Source: Streptoalloteichus tenebrarius (GTDB taxonomy: Bacteria; Actinomycetota; Actinomycetes; Mycobacteriales; Pseudonocardiaceae). Taken from it: a DNA stretch of 64,000 nucleotides. The stretch spans positions 16,001-80,000 of the forward strand of contig NZ_JAMTCP010000029.1 in the NCBI RefSeq assembly GCF_024171885.1, read 5' to 3'. The notes below the pieces were generated by a model. The model was given only the letters and a program-made list of their open reading frames with translations, was not told the DNA's origin and did no database searches. Of the stretch, positions 35,793 through 43,482 are shown one piece after another; the stretch's first letter is position 1; the number at the start of each line of letters is the position of its first letter. Made by a program: the position numbers and the translations under genes.

Positions 35793-35798
35793 GGCCCG

Positions 35799-36809
35799 GT
35801 GCCACGGGTCGCGGTCCTCGCCGTCGACGGCGGGAACAGCAAGACCGACGTGCTGCTGGTCGACGCGCGGGGCGAGGTGCTCGCGTCCGTGCGCGGACCC
35901 GGGGCGTCGGCGCAGAACGTCGGGATGGCCAGCAGCATGGCCGCGCTGGACAAGCTGGTGCGGCGCGCCGCGCGCCAGGTGGGGGTCGCGGACACCCGTG
36001 ACCTCGCCGAGCACACGGCGGCCTACCTGGCCGGCGCCGACTTCCCCAGGGAGGAGGCCGCGCTCTCGCGGGCGCTGGAGGATCTGGGCTGGTCCCGGTC
36101 GACGGTGGTCGGCAACGACACCTTCGCGGTGCTCAGGGCCGGGACGCCGGACGGGCTCGGGGTGGCGGTCGTGCTGGGCGCGGGCATCAACTGCGTCGGG
36201 GTCGCGCCGGACGGGCGAACGTCCCGGTTCCCGTCGGTGGGGCGGATCTCCGGGGACTGGGGCGGCGGTTCCTTCCTGGCGACCGAGGCGCTGTGGTGGG
36301 CGGTGCGCGCGGCGGACGGGCGGGGTCCGGCCACCGCGTTGCTCCCGGCCGTGCTGGAGCACTTCGCGCTCCCGTCGACGGGGGAGCTGATCGAGCGCCT
36401 GCACTTCGGCGAGATCCCGTGGGACGAGCTGCACGCGTTGTGCCCGCTGCTGTTCCGGGTGGCCGCCGAGGGGGACCCGGTGGCGGGCCGGCTGGTGGAC
36501 CGCCTGGTGGAGGAGGTGACGCTGATGGTCACCGTCACCCTGCGCCGGCTCGACCTGCTCGACGAGCCGGTCCGGGTGGTGTTGGGCGGCGGGGTGGCGG
36601 TCGGGGCCGGCCCCGCGTTGACCGGGCGGATCGCCCTGGCCTGCGGGGAGCGGGCTCCCCGTTGCGAGGTGCGGGTGGTCGACGTGCCGCCCGTGGTGGG
36701 CGCGGCGTTGCTCGGCCTGGACGCGCTCGGCGCGGACCGGGAGGCCGAGCGACGGCTGCGCGCGGCCGGCGCGGCGTTGCTCGCCAACCCGACGCCCGCC
36801 GCGTCGTGA
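35799..36809 (+). CDS. csnK: BadF-type sugar kinase, CsnK-like
   Basis: This 336-residue ASKHA kinase has DGGNSKTD (10-17), VVGNDTFAVL, VVLGAGINCVGV and GDWGGGSFLATEA motifs. It is distinct from the kinase at 27862 (about the same fold, low similarity by eye). GTG 35799 lies 6 bases after csnH, so it closes the csn operon. It is expected to phosphorylate glucosamine or its oligomers for CsnH and downstream metabolism. A GTCCACAGTGGAC palindrome follows the gene. Confidence 0.85.
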   Translation: MPRVAVLAVDGGNSKTDVLLVDARGEVLASVRGPGASAQNVGMASSMAALDKLVRRAARQVGVADTRDLAEHTAAYLAGADFPREEAALSRALEDLGWSRSTVVGNDTFAVLRAGTPDGLGVAVVLGAGINCVGVAPDGRTSRFPSVGRISGDWGGGSFLATEALWWAVRAADGRGPATALLPAVLEHFALPSTGELIERLHFGEIPWDELHALCPLLFRVAAEGDPVAGRLVDRLVEEVTLMVTVTLRRLDLLDEPVRVVLGGGVAVGAGPALTGRIALACGERAPRCEVRVVDVPPVVGAALLGLDALGADREAERRLRAAGAALLANPTPAAS

Positions 36810-36949
36810 CCGAGCGCGACGGTCTGTCCACAGTGGACTGTCCACCGACGGCGCTCCCTCGGGGCGTCCCACCGGCATGACTTTGCTCACCGGGAGCGGT
36901 GATCACCTCGACGCACCGTCCTTTTTGTCCGGATGACGGGACGGGGCGA

Positions 36950-36982
36950 ACCTACGGCGTCGTAACCGACGGTGGCGTAGGT
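36950..36982. promoter_or_regulatory. inverted repeat ahead of the SGNH hydrolase
   Basis: ACCTACG...CGTAGGT arms flank a 19-base spacer that itself holds related blocks (GTCGTAACCGACGG). Sites of this ACCTACGGCG type occur in actinomycetes before lipid-related genes controlled by TetR regulators. Located 55 bases upstream of the hydrolase start. Confidence 0.5.
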
Positions 36983-37036
36983 CGACGGCGAAGGGTCATG
37001 CTGTCCAGTCGGGACACCTCTGGAGGGAGAACAACC

Positions 37037-37801
37037 GTGCACCGGTGGAACGCCCTGGTCGCGATCGGGGACAGCTTCACTGAGGGCCTGGACGACCCCG
37101 CCCTCGACGGCGAGGGCTACCGCGGCTGGGCGGACCGCCTCGCGGAACGGTTGGCCGCCGGCAGGCCGGACTTCCGGTACGCCAACCTCGCGGTGCGGGG
37201 CAAGCTGCTCCAGCAGATCGTCGACGAGCAGGTGCCGGAGGCCATCGAGCTGAGCCCCGACCTGATCACCTTCTGCGCGGGCGGCAACGACATCCTGCGT
37301 CCCGGCAGCGACCCGGACGCCCTGGCCGCGATCTTCGACGACGCGGTCGCCCGGATGCGCGCCGCCGGCGCGGACGTGGTGATCTGCACCGGGTTCGACA
37401 CCAAGCAGACCCCGGTGATGAAGCACCTGCGGGGCAAGGTCGCCACCTACAACACCCACCTGTGGGCCACCGCCGACCGGCACGGCTGCCGCGTCGTCGA
37501 CCTGTGGTCCATGACCGTGCTCCACGACCCGAGGGCGTGGAGCGACGACCGGCTGCACCTGTCCCCGGAGGGTCACGAGCGCGTGGCGCTGCGGGCGTGC
37601 GAGGCGCTGGGCGTGACGACGGACACCCGGTGGGACGCCCCCTGGCCGCCGGCCCCGCCGGTGGACTGGGTGTCGCTGCGCCGCGAGGACCTGCGGTGGG
37701 CGAAGGAGCACTTCGTGCCGTGGATCGGCCGCCGGCTGCGCGGGGAGTCCTCGGGCGACGGCGTGCGCCCGAAGCGCCCGAAGCTCACCCCGGTCGCCTG
37801 A
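37037..37801 (+). CDS. SGNH/GDSL family hydrolase
   Basis: This 254-residue cytoplasmic hydrolase has the four SGNH blocks: GDSFTEG with Ser13, LAVRGKLL (Gly block), GGND (82-85) and DRLH with Asp171/His174. Such enzymes are esterases or lipases of low specificity. GTG 37037 has GGAGGGAG 7 bases upstream. There is no signal peptide, so the substrate is intracellular. A basic Pro-rich end (RPKRPKLTP) follows the fold. Single gene with its own terminator and a dyad in the promoter region. Confidence 0.93.
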   Translation: MHRWNALVAIGDSFTEGLDDPALDGEGYRGWADRLAERLAAGRPDFRYANLAVRGKLLQQIVDEQVPEAIELSPDLITFCAGGNDILRPGSDPDALAAIFDDAVARMRAAGADVVICTGFDTKQTPVMKHLRGKVATYNTHLWATADRHGCRVVDLWSMTVLHDPRAWSDDRLHLSPEGHERVALRACEALGVTTDTRWDAPWPPAPPVDWVSLRREDLRWAKEHFVPWIGRRLRGESSGDGVRPKRPKLTPVA

Positions 37802-37816
37802 GGCCAGACCCAGACC

Positions 37817-37853
37817 CGACGCGCCGGCGCCCGCCCCGGGCGCCGGCGCGTCG
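37817..37853 (+). terminator. terminator after the SGNH hydrolase
   Basis: A 17-bp perfect inverted repeat (CGACGCGCCGGCGCCCG / CGGGCGCCGGCGCGTCG) with a 3-base loop. Confidence 0.9.
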
Positions 37854-37978
37854 GCGCGTCCGGGGCCGCGCACGGCCGTGGGCGGCCCCGGTGGTCGGAG
37901 CCGGATCCGCGCTGGTGGGCGCGGGCGGCCGGCGACCAGACTCCCCTCCGGATGATCACGCCCGTAGCCTGGTGCGCC

Positions 37979-39040
37979 GTGCACGCTGACCCCACGGCGC
38001 TGATGGACCGCGCAGCCGGCTGCCTCCTCGGCGGCGCGCTCGGCGACGCCCTCGGCGCCCCGGTGGAGTTCCTCCACCTCTCCGAGATCCACCGCCGCCA
38101 CGGCAGGGGCGGCATCACCGAGCCGCCCTCCCCCGCCCTGCTCACCGACGACACCCAGCTCACCCTGTTCACGACCGAGGGACTGCTGCACAGCCGGGCC
38201 GACCAGCACGGGTTCTCCTGGCCGACGACCGCGGTGTGGCGGGCGTGCCGCCGGTGGCTGCGCTCCCAGCAGCAGGACGAGCCCGACCCCGACGCGCGCG
38301 GCCTGCTCGCCGACCCCCGCGTCTACGCCTCCCGCGCGCCGGGGCTGACCTGCCTGCGGGCCCTGCAACACGACGAGATGGGCACGATCGAACAGCCGTG
38401 CAACGACTCCCGGGGCTGCGGCGGCCTGGCGCACAGCGCGCCGCTCGGGTTCTCCGCGCACGCGGAGCTGGCCTACCGGCACGGCTGTGAGACGGCGGCG
38501 CTGACCCACGGGCACCCCGGCGGCTGGGCGCCCGGCGGCGCGCTCGCGCTCATCGTGCACCTGGTGGCGGTGCAGGACCGCCCCCTGTGGGAGGCCGTCG
38601 ACCAGGCCACCGGCCGGGTGCTGGCCGACGACGAGGAGACCGGGCTGGCGCTGGCCGAGGCCCGCCGGCTGGCCGTCGCCGACCTGCGGGCGGAGTCGGC
38701 GGCCGAGGGCGGCCCGTCGGCGGCCTCGGTGGAACGGCTCGGCGAGGGCTGGCTGGCCCCCGAGGCGCTGGCGATCGCGGTCTACGCCGCGCTGGTCCGC
38801 TACAAGCCGTCCGGCTTCCGGGAGGCGCTGTTGTTGGCCGCGAACCACTCCGGCGACAGCGACACGACGGCGGCGCTCACCGGCAACCTGCTCGGCGCGG
38901 CGCACGGCACCGGCGCGCTGCCCAGGGCGTGGCTGAACCGGCTGGAACTCGCGGAGGTGATCGCGCAGCTCGGCAAGGACCTGGGCGCGGCCTGCGCGGG
39001 CGTGGACTTCGAGCCGGAGCGCTACCGGCTGATCGCCTGA
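37979..39040 (+). CDS. ADP-ribosylglycohydrolase family protein
   Basis: This 353-residue protein has the DraG/ARH fold signature: GCLLGGALGDALGAPVEF near the start, LTDDTQLTLFT (metal-binding Asp57-Asp58) and HSGDSDTTAALTGNLLGA near the end. These are the paired acidic sites for two Mg ions. Such enzymes remove ADP-ribose from proteins or nucleic acids. GTG 37979 is preferred: TAGCCT (37965-37970) lies 8 bases upstream, a spacing typical of leaderless actinobacterial transcripts. ATG 37952 is possible. A single gene; targets unknown. Confidence 0.9.
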   Translation: MHADPTALMDRAAGCLLGGALGDALGAPVEFLHLSEIHRRHGRGGITEPPSPALLTDDTQLTLFTTEGLLHSRADQHGFSWPTTAVWRACRRWLRSQQQDEPDPDARGLLADPRVYASRAPGLTCLRALQHDEMGTIEQPCNDSRGCGGLAHSAPLGFSAHAELAYRHGCETAALTHGHPGGWAPGGALALIVHLVAVQDRPLWEAVDQATGRVLADDEETGLALAEARRLAVADLRAESAAEGGPSAASVERLGEGWLAPEALAIAVYAALVRYKPSGFREALLLAANHSGDSDTTAALTGNLLGAAHGTGALPRAWLNRLELAEVIAQLGKDLGAACAGVDFEPERYRLIA

Positions 39041-39060
39041 TCCCGGCGGCCACGGGCGGG

Positions 39061-39105
39061 ACCGTCGCCCGCCGCTCCGGGGGGAGGGGAGCGGCGGGCG
39101 ACGGT
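39061..39105 (+). terminator. terminator after the ADP-ribosylglycohydrolase
   Basis: An 18-bp perfect stem (ACCGTCGCCCGCCGCTCC / GGAGCGGCGGGCGACGGT) with a 9-base loop. Confidence 0.9.
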
Positions 39106-39457
39106 TCCGCGATGGTTGACCGCGCCGGGCGCGGGCCGTCACCCCGAGCTTCCCTACACACCGGCCCGGGCCCGCGCGGTCAACGCCCCAACCGTCCGCC
39201 GCCCCCGCGGAAACCATTCCGCGCCGACGGCGCACAACGCGCGAAGAAACAGGGAGAGAAACGCGCGTCGGGAATGTTCGTTCCCCGACTTCGCCCGAGG
39301 TGGAACACGGTGACCTGGGGCTCGCTCGTTGTCCGCCGTTCCTGGCGTCGCTTTCGGTCCTGCCGGGAAACGTAACAGGCCGCGCGGCAGCCGTCAGTCC
39401 GCCGTATCAGCGATCCCGCGACTACCTGCGCATTTACGGAATGCTACGTGACAAGGC
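39106..39457. other. intergenic region between converging genes
   Basis: No gene is supported. The stretch 39200-39300 is purine-rich, and 39400-39480 is AT-richer with an inverted repeat TACGTGA-CAAGGC-TCACGTA (39445-39464) that overlaps the stop of the leftward monooxygenase. Confidence 0.5.
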
Positions 39458-39464
39458 TCACGTA
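39445..39464. promoter_or_regulatory. inverted repeat at monooxygenase 3' end
   Basis: TACGTGA and TCACGTA form a perfect 7-bp dyad with a 6-base spacer across the stop codon of the leftward gene. It is too AT-rich for a typical terminator here, so it may be a protein-binding site or a weak terminator. Confidence 0.4.
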
Positions 39465-40996
39465 ACACTTCCGTGATTCGCGGCGATGCTGATATCCGCC
39501 TCGGCCCCCGACGGGCCGAACCAGCGGCGCAGGGCGACGTCGAGCCCCTCCCCGTCGTCCGGCTCCACCCAGGCCACGTGGCCGTCGGGGCGCAGCAGCA
39601 GCGCCCGCAGGCCGGCGAGCGCGTCGCCCCGCGCCGTCGCCTCGACCACGTCCACGCGGTCGGCCCAGCCGGCGGCCAGCGCGCGCGGCCCGCCGTCGAC
39701 CGACCCGGGGGCGGGAGATCCCGTGTCGGCGCGTCCTCCCCCGCCGGCGAGGTCCAGCAGGACGCCCCGAGCCCGGTGGAGCAGGCGGCTCGTGGTCGTC
39801 ATACCGTCCTTTGTGGACAGTTCAACGCGGGGGAGCCTGGCGCCCGGCAACGGGTGCGTGCCGCGACCGACCGGGTAGCGGACGTCCACCCCGGCGACCA
39901 TCCTGGCCAACCGCCGGTTCACCACGTCCAGTTCCAGCAGTTCGGCGAGCAGCTCCCTCACCGGGTCCAGCTCGGGGCCGCCGACCATCAGCTCCGTCTG
40001 CGCCCGCGTGTTCCACACGACGCGGGCGCCGACCGGGTGCCGTTCGGAGTGGTAGGTGTCGAGGAGCCCGTCGGGCGCCCCTCCCCGCACCTCGGCGGCC
40101 AGCTTCCACCCCAGGTTGACCGCGTCCTGCACGCCGAGGTTCAGCCCCTGCCCGCCGGCCGGGAAGTGGACGTGCGCGGCGTCGCCGGCCAGGAGGACCC
40201 GACCCCGCCGGTACTCGGTCACCTGGCGCGCGGCGTCGCCGAAGGTCGACACCCAGCGCGGCGTGGCCCCGGCGAGGTCCTCCCCCGCGACGTGCCGCAG
40301 CATGACGCGCAGGTCCTCGTAGGTCGGCGGTTCCTTCCCGCTGCCGTGCTCGTGCGCCCAGATCCTGGTCACGCCCTCGCCCAGCGGCACCACGGCGAAC
40401 GCGCCGCGCTCGTTGCGCTGGAACAGCCGGGGCCGCAGGTCGACGCCGGTGACGTCGGCCATGACGAAATGACGGTCGCCGCCGGTCCCCGGGAAGTCGA
40501 ACCCGGCCGCGTGGCGGACCGTGCTGTGCCCGCCGTCGCAGCCCACGAGGTAGCCGGCGCGCAGCCGGTACCGCCCCTCAGGACCCTCGACCTCGACCTT
40601 CACCCCGTCGGCGTCCTGAGCCAGCCCCACCACCCCATGCCCCCATCGGACGGGAACGCCCAACTCGGCCGCCCACGCCGCGAGGACCCGCTCGGTGCGG
40701 GCCTGCGGGTGCAGCGCCATCACCGGATGCGCTCCGTCCACCAGGCCGTAGTCCAGCGGCACCGGGAGGGCGGCGAAGTGCCCCAGCCGACGCCGGGGCA
40801 CGTCGCCGAGGCGGTCCAGCACGCCGCGCTGGTCCAGGACCTCCAGCGTGCGGGGCGTGATCCCGATGGCCCTGGACTCGGTCCTGGGGCGGGGGAGGCG
40901 CTCCAGCACCACGACCTCGGCCCCGCCCAGCCGGAGTTCGGCGGCGAGCATGAGGCCCACCGGACCCGCGCCCACCACCACGACCTGCGCGTCCAC
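39458..40996 (-). CDS. FAD-dependent aromatic monooxygenase, downstream copy
   Basis: This 512-residue enzyme has GAGPVG (residues 9-14), the DG motif VGCDGGHSTVR (about 150-160) and the GD motif LLAGDAAHVHFPAGGQGLN. It is of the tetracycline/anthracycline hydroxylase-like group within the PHBH fold, with a C-terminal thioredoxin-like region. Starts at GTG 40996 behind GGGAGGGG. It is 81 bases downstream of a paralogue with long identical stretches (VVGLAQDADGV.VEVEGPEGRYRLRA), so the pair arose by tandem duplication. It is probably co-transcribed from the TetR-controlled promoter at 42.55 kb. Substrate unknown. Confidence 0.92.
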   Translation of the reverse strand: MDAQVVVVGAGPVGLMLAAELRLGGAEVVVLERLPRPRTESRAIGITPRTLEVLDQRGVLDRLGDVPRRRLGHFAALPVPLDYGLVDGAHPVMALHPQARTERVLAAWAAELGVPVRWGHGVVGLAQDADGVKVEVEGPEGRYRLRAGYLVGCDGGHSTVRHAAGFDFPGTGGDRHFVMADVTGVDLRPRLFQRNERGAFAVVPLGEGVTRIWAHEHGSGKEPPTYEDLRVMLRHVAGEDLAGATPRWVSTFGDAARQVTEYRRGRVLLAGDAAHVHFPAGGQGLNLGVQDAVNLGWKLAAEVRGGAPDGLLDTYHSERHPVGARVVWNTRAQTELMVGGPELDPVRELLAELLELDVVNRRLARMVAGVDVRYPVGRGTHPLPGARLPRVELSTKDGMTTTSRLLHRARGVLLDLAGGGGRADTGSPAPGSVDGGPRALAAGWADRVDVVEATARGDALAGLRALLLRPDGHVAWVEPDDGEGLDVALRRWFGPSGAEADISIAANHGSVT

Positions 40997-41077
40997 GTCC
41001 CCTCCCTACCCCGTCGACCCGCGCGGCACGGCGGCCGGTCGCGTGGCGCGCCGCGCGGGTCGCCCGGGAAGGGGAGG

Positions 41078-42532
41078 TCAGCGGGTGCGCGGCGGCCCGA
41101 ACCACCGGCCGAGGGCGACGTCGAGCCGCTCCCCCTCGGCGTCGGGGGCGGCCCACGCGACGTAGCCGTCGGGCCGGACCAGGACCGCGTCCACCCCGGG
41201 CAGCTCGGGCGCCGAGGCGCGGACGACGTCCACCCGGTCGGCCCACCCCTCGGCCACGGCCCCCAGCTCCGCGTCGTCGGAGAGGTCGAGCAGCACGCCC
41301 CGCGCGACGTGGAGCAGCCGGAAGGTGTCCGTTTCTCCGTCCGAAGTGGACAGAGCACGCCGGGGCATCCGCCGTCCCAGCAGGGGGTGGGACCCCGCGC
41401 CCACCTCGTAGCGGAGGTCGAGCGCGCTGATCATGTTGGTGAGGTGCCGGTTGACCTCGTCGAACCGGAAGATCTCCCGCAGCACGGCGCGCAGCGGCTC
41501 CAGGTCGAGGCCGCCGTTGAGCAGCGGGGCCTGCGCCCTGGTGTTGAACAGCACGTCGGCCCCGACGGGGTGGCGCTCGGCGTGGTAGGTGTCGAGCAGC
41601 TCCTCCCCCGCCCGGCCGGTCGCGACGAGCCCCAGCTTCCAGCCGAGGTTCATCGCGTCCTGGACCCCGAGGTTGAGCCCCTGGCCGCCGGCCGGCAGGT
41701 GGATGTGGGCGGCGTCGCCGGCGAGCAGCACGCGTCCCCTGCGGTACTCCGAGACCTGACGCGTGGCGTCGCCGAAGGAGGTGACCCAGCGGGGACGGCC
41801 GCCGCTGATGTCATCTCCGGTGATCCGCGCGACCCGCTCGACCACCTCCTGGAAGGCCGGCGGCTCGGTGCGGCGCCGAGGCGGCGCGCCGAACTCGACC
41901 GGCAGCACCCTGGTGACACCGTCGCCCAGCGGGATGACCGAGATCCCGCCCCGCTCCCGCACGTCGCTGAACCGGAACGGCAGGTCGATCCCCTCGACGT
42001 CGGCCATCAGGTACTCGGTGGTGGCCTCGGTGCCCGGGAAGTCGAAGCCGGCCAGGCGACGCACCGTGCTCCGACCGCCGTCGCAGCCCACGAGGTAGGC
42101 GGCGCGCAGCCGGTACCGCCCCTCGGGACCCTCGACCTCGACCTGCACCCCGTCGGCATCCTGGGCCAGCCCCACGACCTCGTGGCCCCGCCGGATGGGC
42201 ACGCCCAGCTCGGCCGCCCACGCGCCGAGCGCCCGCTCCGTCTTCGCCTGCGGGATCATCATCTGGCCGGCGACGTGGCTGTCGAGGACGCCGAAGTCGA
42301 GCGGGATGGCCCCGAAGTGGCCCCACTCGCCCCTCCGCCCCTCCAGGCGGTCGAGCAGGCCGCGCTGGTCGAGGACCTCCATGGTCCTGGCGTGCATCCC
42401 CAGCGCCCTGGACTGCCCGGTGGGCTCGGCCAGCCGCTCCAGCACCAGCACCTCGGCCCCGGCCAGCCGCAGCTCGGCGGCGAGCGTCAGCCCGACCGGA
42501 CCCGCACCCGCCACGATCACCCGCTTGGTCAC
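41078..42532 (-). CDS. FAD-dependent aromatic monooxygenase, upstream copy
   Basis: This 484-residue paralogue of the next gene has GAGPVG (residues 8-13), VGCDGGRSTVR and LLAGDAAHIHLPAGGQGLN motifs. GTG 42532 follows AAGGAGGGG with ideal spacing. It reads away from a TetR regulator whose gene is divergent, with two copies of a 13-bp palindrome between them. The duplicated pair may differ in substrate position or act in sequence; activity on a xenobiotic or antibiotic is a reasonable guess because the regulator resembles tetracycline repressors. Confidence 0.92.
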   Translation of the reverse strand: MTKRVIVAGAGPVGLTLAAELRLAGAEVLVLERLAEPTGQSRALGMHARTMEVLDQRGLLDRLEGRRGEWGHFGAIPLDFGVLDSHVAGQMMIPQAKTERALGAWAAELGVPIRRGHEVVGLAQDADGVQVEVEGPEGRYRLRAAYLVGCDGGRSTVRRLAGFDFPGTEATTEYLMADVEGIDLPFRFSDVRERGGISVIPLGDGVTRVLPVEFGAPPRRRTEPPAFQEVVERVARITGDDISGGRPRWVTSFGDATRQVSEYRRGRVLLAGDAAHIHLPAGGQGLNLGVQDAMNLGWKLGLVATGRAGEELLDTYHAERHPVGADVLFNTRAQAPLLNGGLDLEPLRAVLREIFRFDEVNRHLTNMISALDLRYEVGAGSHPLLGRRMPRRALSTSDGETDTFRLLHVARGVLLDLSDDAELGAVAEGWADRVDVVRASAPELPGVDAVLVRPDGYVAWAAPDAEGERLDVALGRWFGPPRTR

Positions 42533-42543
42533 CGCACCCCTCC

Positions 42544-42571
42544 TTAACGTCGTTAAATTTAACGTCGTTAA
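42544..42571. promoter_or_regulatory. tandem TetR operators TTAACGTCGTTAA
   Basis: Two exact copies of the 13-bp palindrome TTAACGTCGTTAA (42544-42556 and 42559-42571) are spaced 15 bases apart, with a further half-site CGTTAA at 42588-42593. They sit between the divergent monooxygenase and TetR genes, beside the monooxygenase ribosome site, as expected for class-type TetR operators. Confidence 0.85.
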
Positions 42572-42636
42572 GGTACCCCTGAACCCCGTTAAGCTGTCAA
42601 GGCCTCTTCTGACAGGGGGAGAACGGACGGACCGGG

Positions 42637-43284
42637 ATGCGACTACGACGCGAGACGGTGGTGCGCGCCGCGCTCAAGCTCGTCAACGAGGTGGGGCTCG
42701 AAGGCCTGACCCTGCGCCTCATCGCCGACGAGCTGGGCGTGCGACCACCGGCGCTCTACTGGCACGTCCGGAACAAGCAGGAACTGCTGGACGAGATGGC
42801 CTCGCTCCTGCTCGCCGACGCGTTCACCTGCATCCAGCCGCCCCGCCCCGGCCAGACCTGGCGGGACTGGCTGGGCGAGTTCGCCAGGGACCTGCGGCGG
42901 GTCCTGCTGTCCCACCGCGACGGGGCGCGGATGTGCGCGGGCACCTACCTCCGCGAGCGCAGCCTGTTCGACGCCACCGAACTGATGCTGCGCGTCCTCA
43001 TCGACGCCGGCTTCCCCCTCGACGAGGCCACGCGCGGCGTGGCCACGCTCTACGACTTCGTGCTCGGCTTCACCATCGAGGAGCAGGCCGTGACACCGGC
43101 TCCCGGCGAGCACAACGAGCGGTACGCCCCCGAGTACCTGCGTGCGCAGTTCGACCCCGAGCGACACCCGCTGCTGATCGCCGCCGTGGAGGACGCCTTC
43201 GGCGTCGAGCACACCGAAGCCCGCTTCGAGCACGGGCTGCGCATCGTCCTCAACGGGCTGTGTCGGGAGTTGGAGGGGCGGTAG
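42637..43284 (+). CDS. TetR family repressor, tetracycline-repressor subclass
   Basis: This 215-residue regulator starts LRRETVVRAALKLVNEVGLEG and has the recognition helix LGVRPPALYWHVRNKQELLD, the pattern of TetR-class repressors with the TetR_C domain. ATG 42637 is supported by GGGGGAG about 15 bases upstream, a rather long spacing. It is divergent from two tandem flavin monooxygenases across twin TTAACGTCGTTAA palindromes and is their likely repressor. The ligand is probably an aromatic polyketide-like or other planar compound, by analogy only. Confidence 0.92.
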   Translation: MRLRRETVVRAALKLVNEVGLEGLTLRLIADELGVRPPALYWHVRNKQELLDEMASLLLADAFTCIQPPRPGQTWRDWLGEFARDLRRVLLSHRDGARMCAGTYLRERSLFDATELMLRVLIDAGFPLDEATRGVATLYDFVLGFTIEEQAVTPAPGEHNERYAPEYLRAQFDPERHPLLIAAVEDAFGVEHTEARFEHGLRIVLNGLCRELEGR

Positions 43285-43355
43285 TCGCTTCGCCGGGCTG
43301 GAACGGCGGGATGCGCCGTCCGCCCGCCAGACGACGGCCAGCGGGGCGAACGGGT

Positions 43356-43482
43356 TCGGAGCGGGGACTCGGAGCGGGGACTCGGAACGCGGGCGCGGAA
43401 CGTGGTCCGGCCAGGGGTGCGCGCGGCGCGGAACGTGATCCGGCCAGGGGTGCGCGGCACGGAACGTGGTCCGGCCAGCGCT
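43356..43482. repeat. direct repeats between tetR and DUF6114 gene
   Basis: GGAGCGGGGACTC occurs twice, then three copies of about 32 bases, GCGGAACGTGRTCCGGCCAGGGGTGCGCG, run into the 3' end of the leftward gene. Both flanking genes end here, so this may act in transcription end or simply be slippage-prone DNA. Confidence 0.75.
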
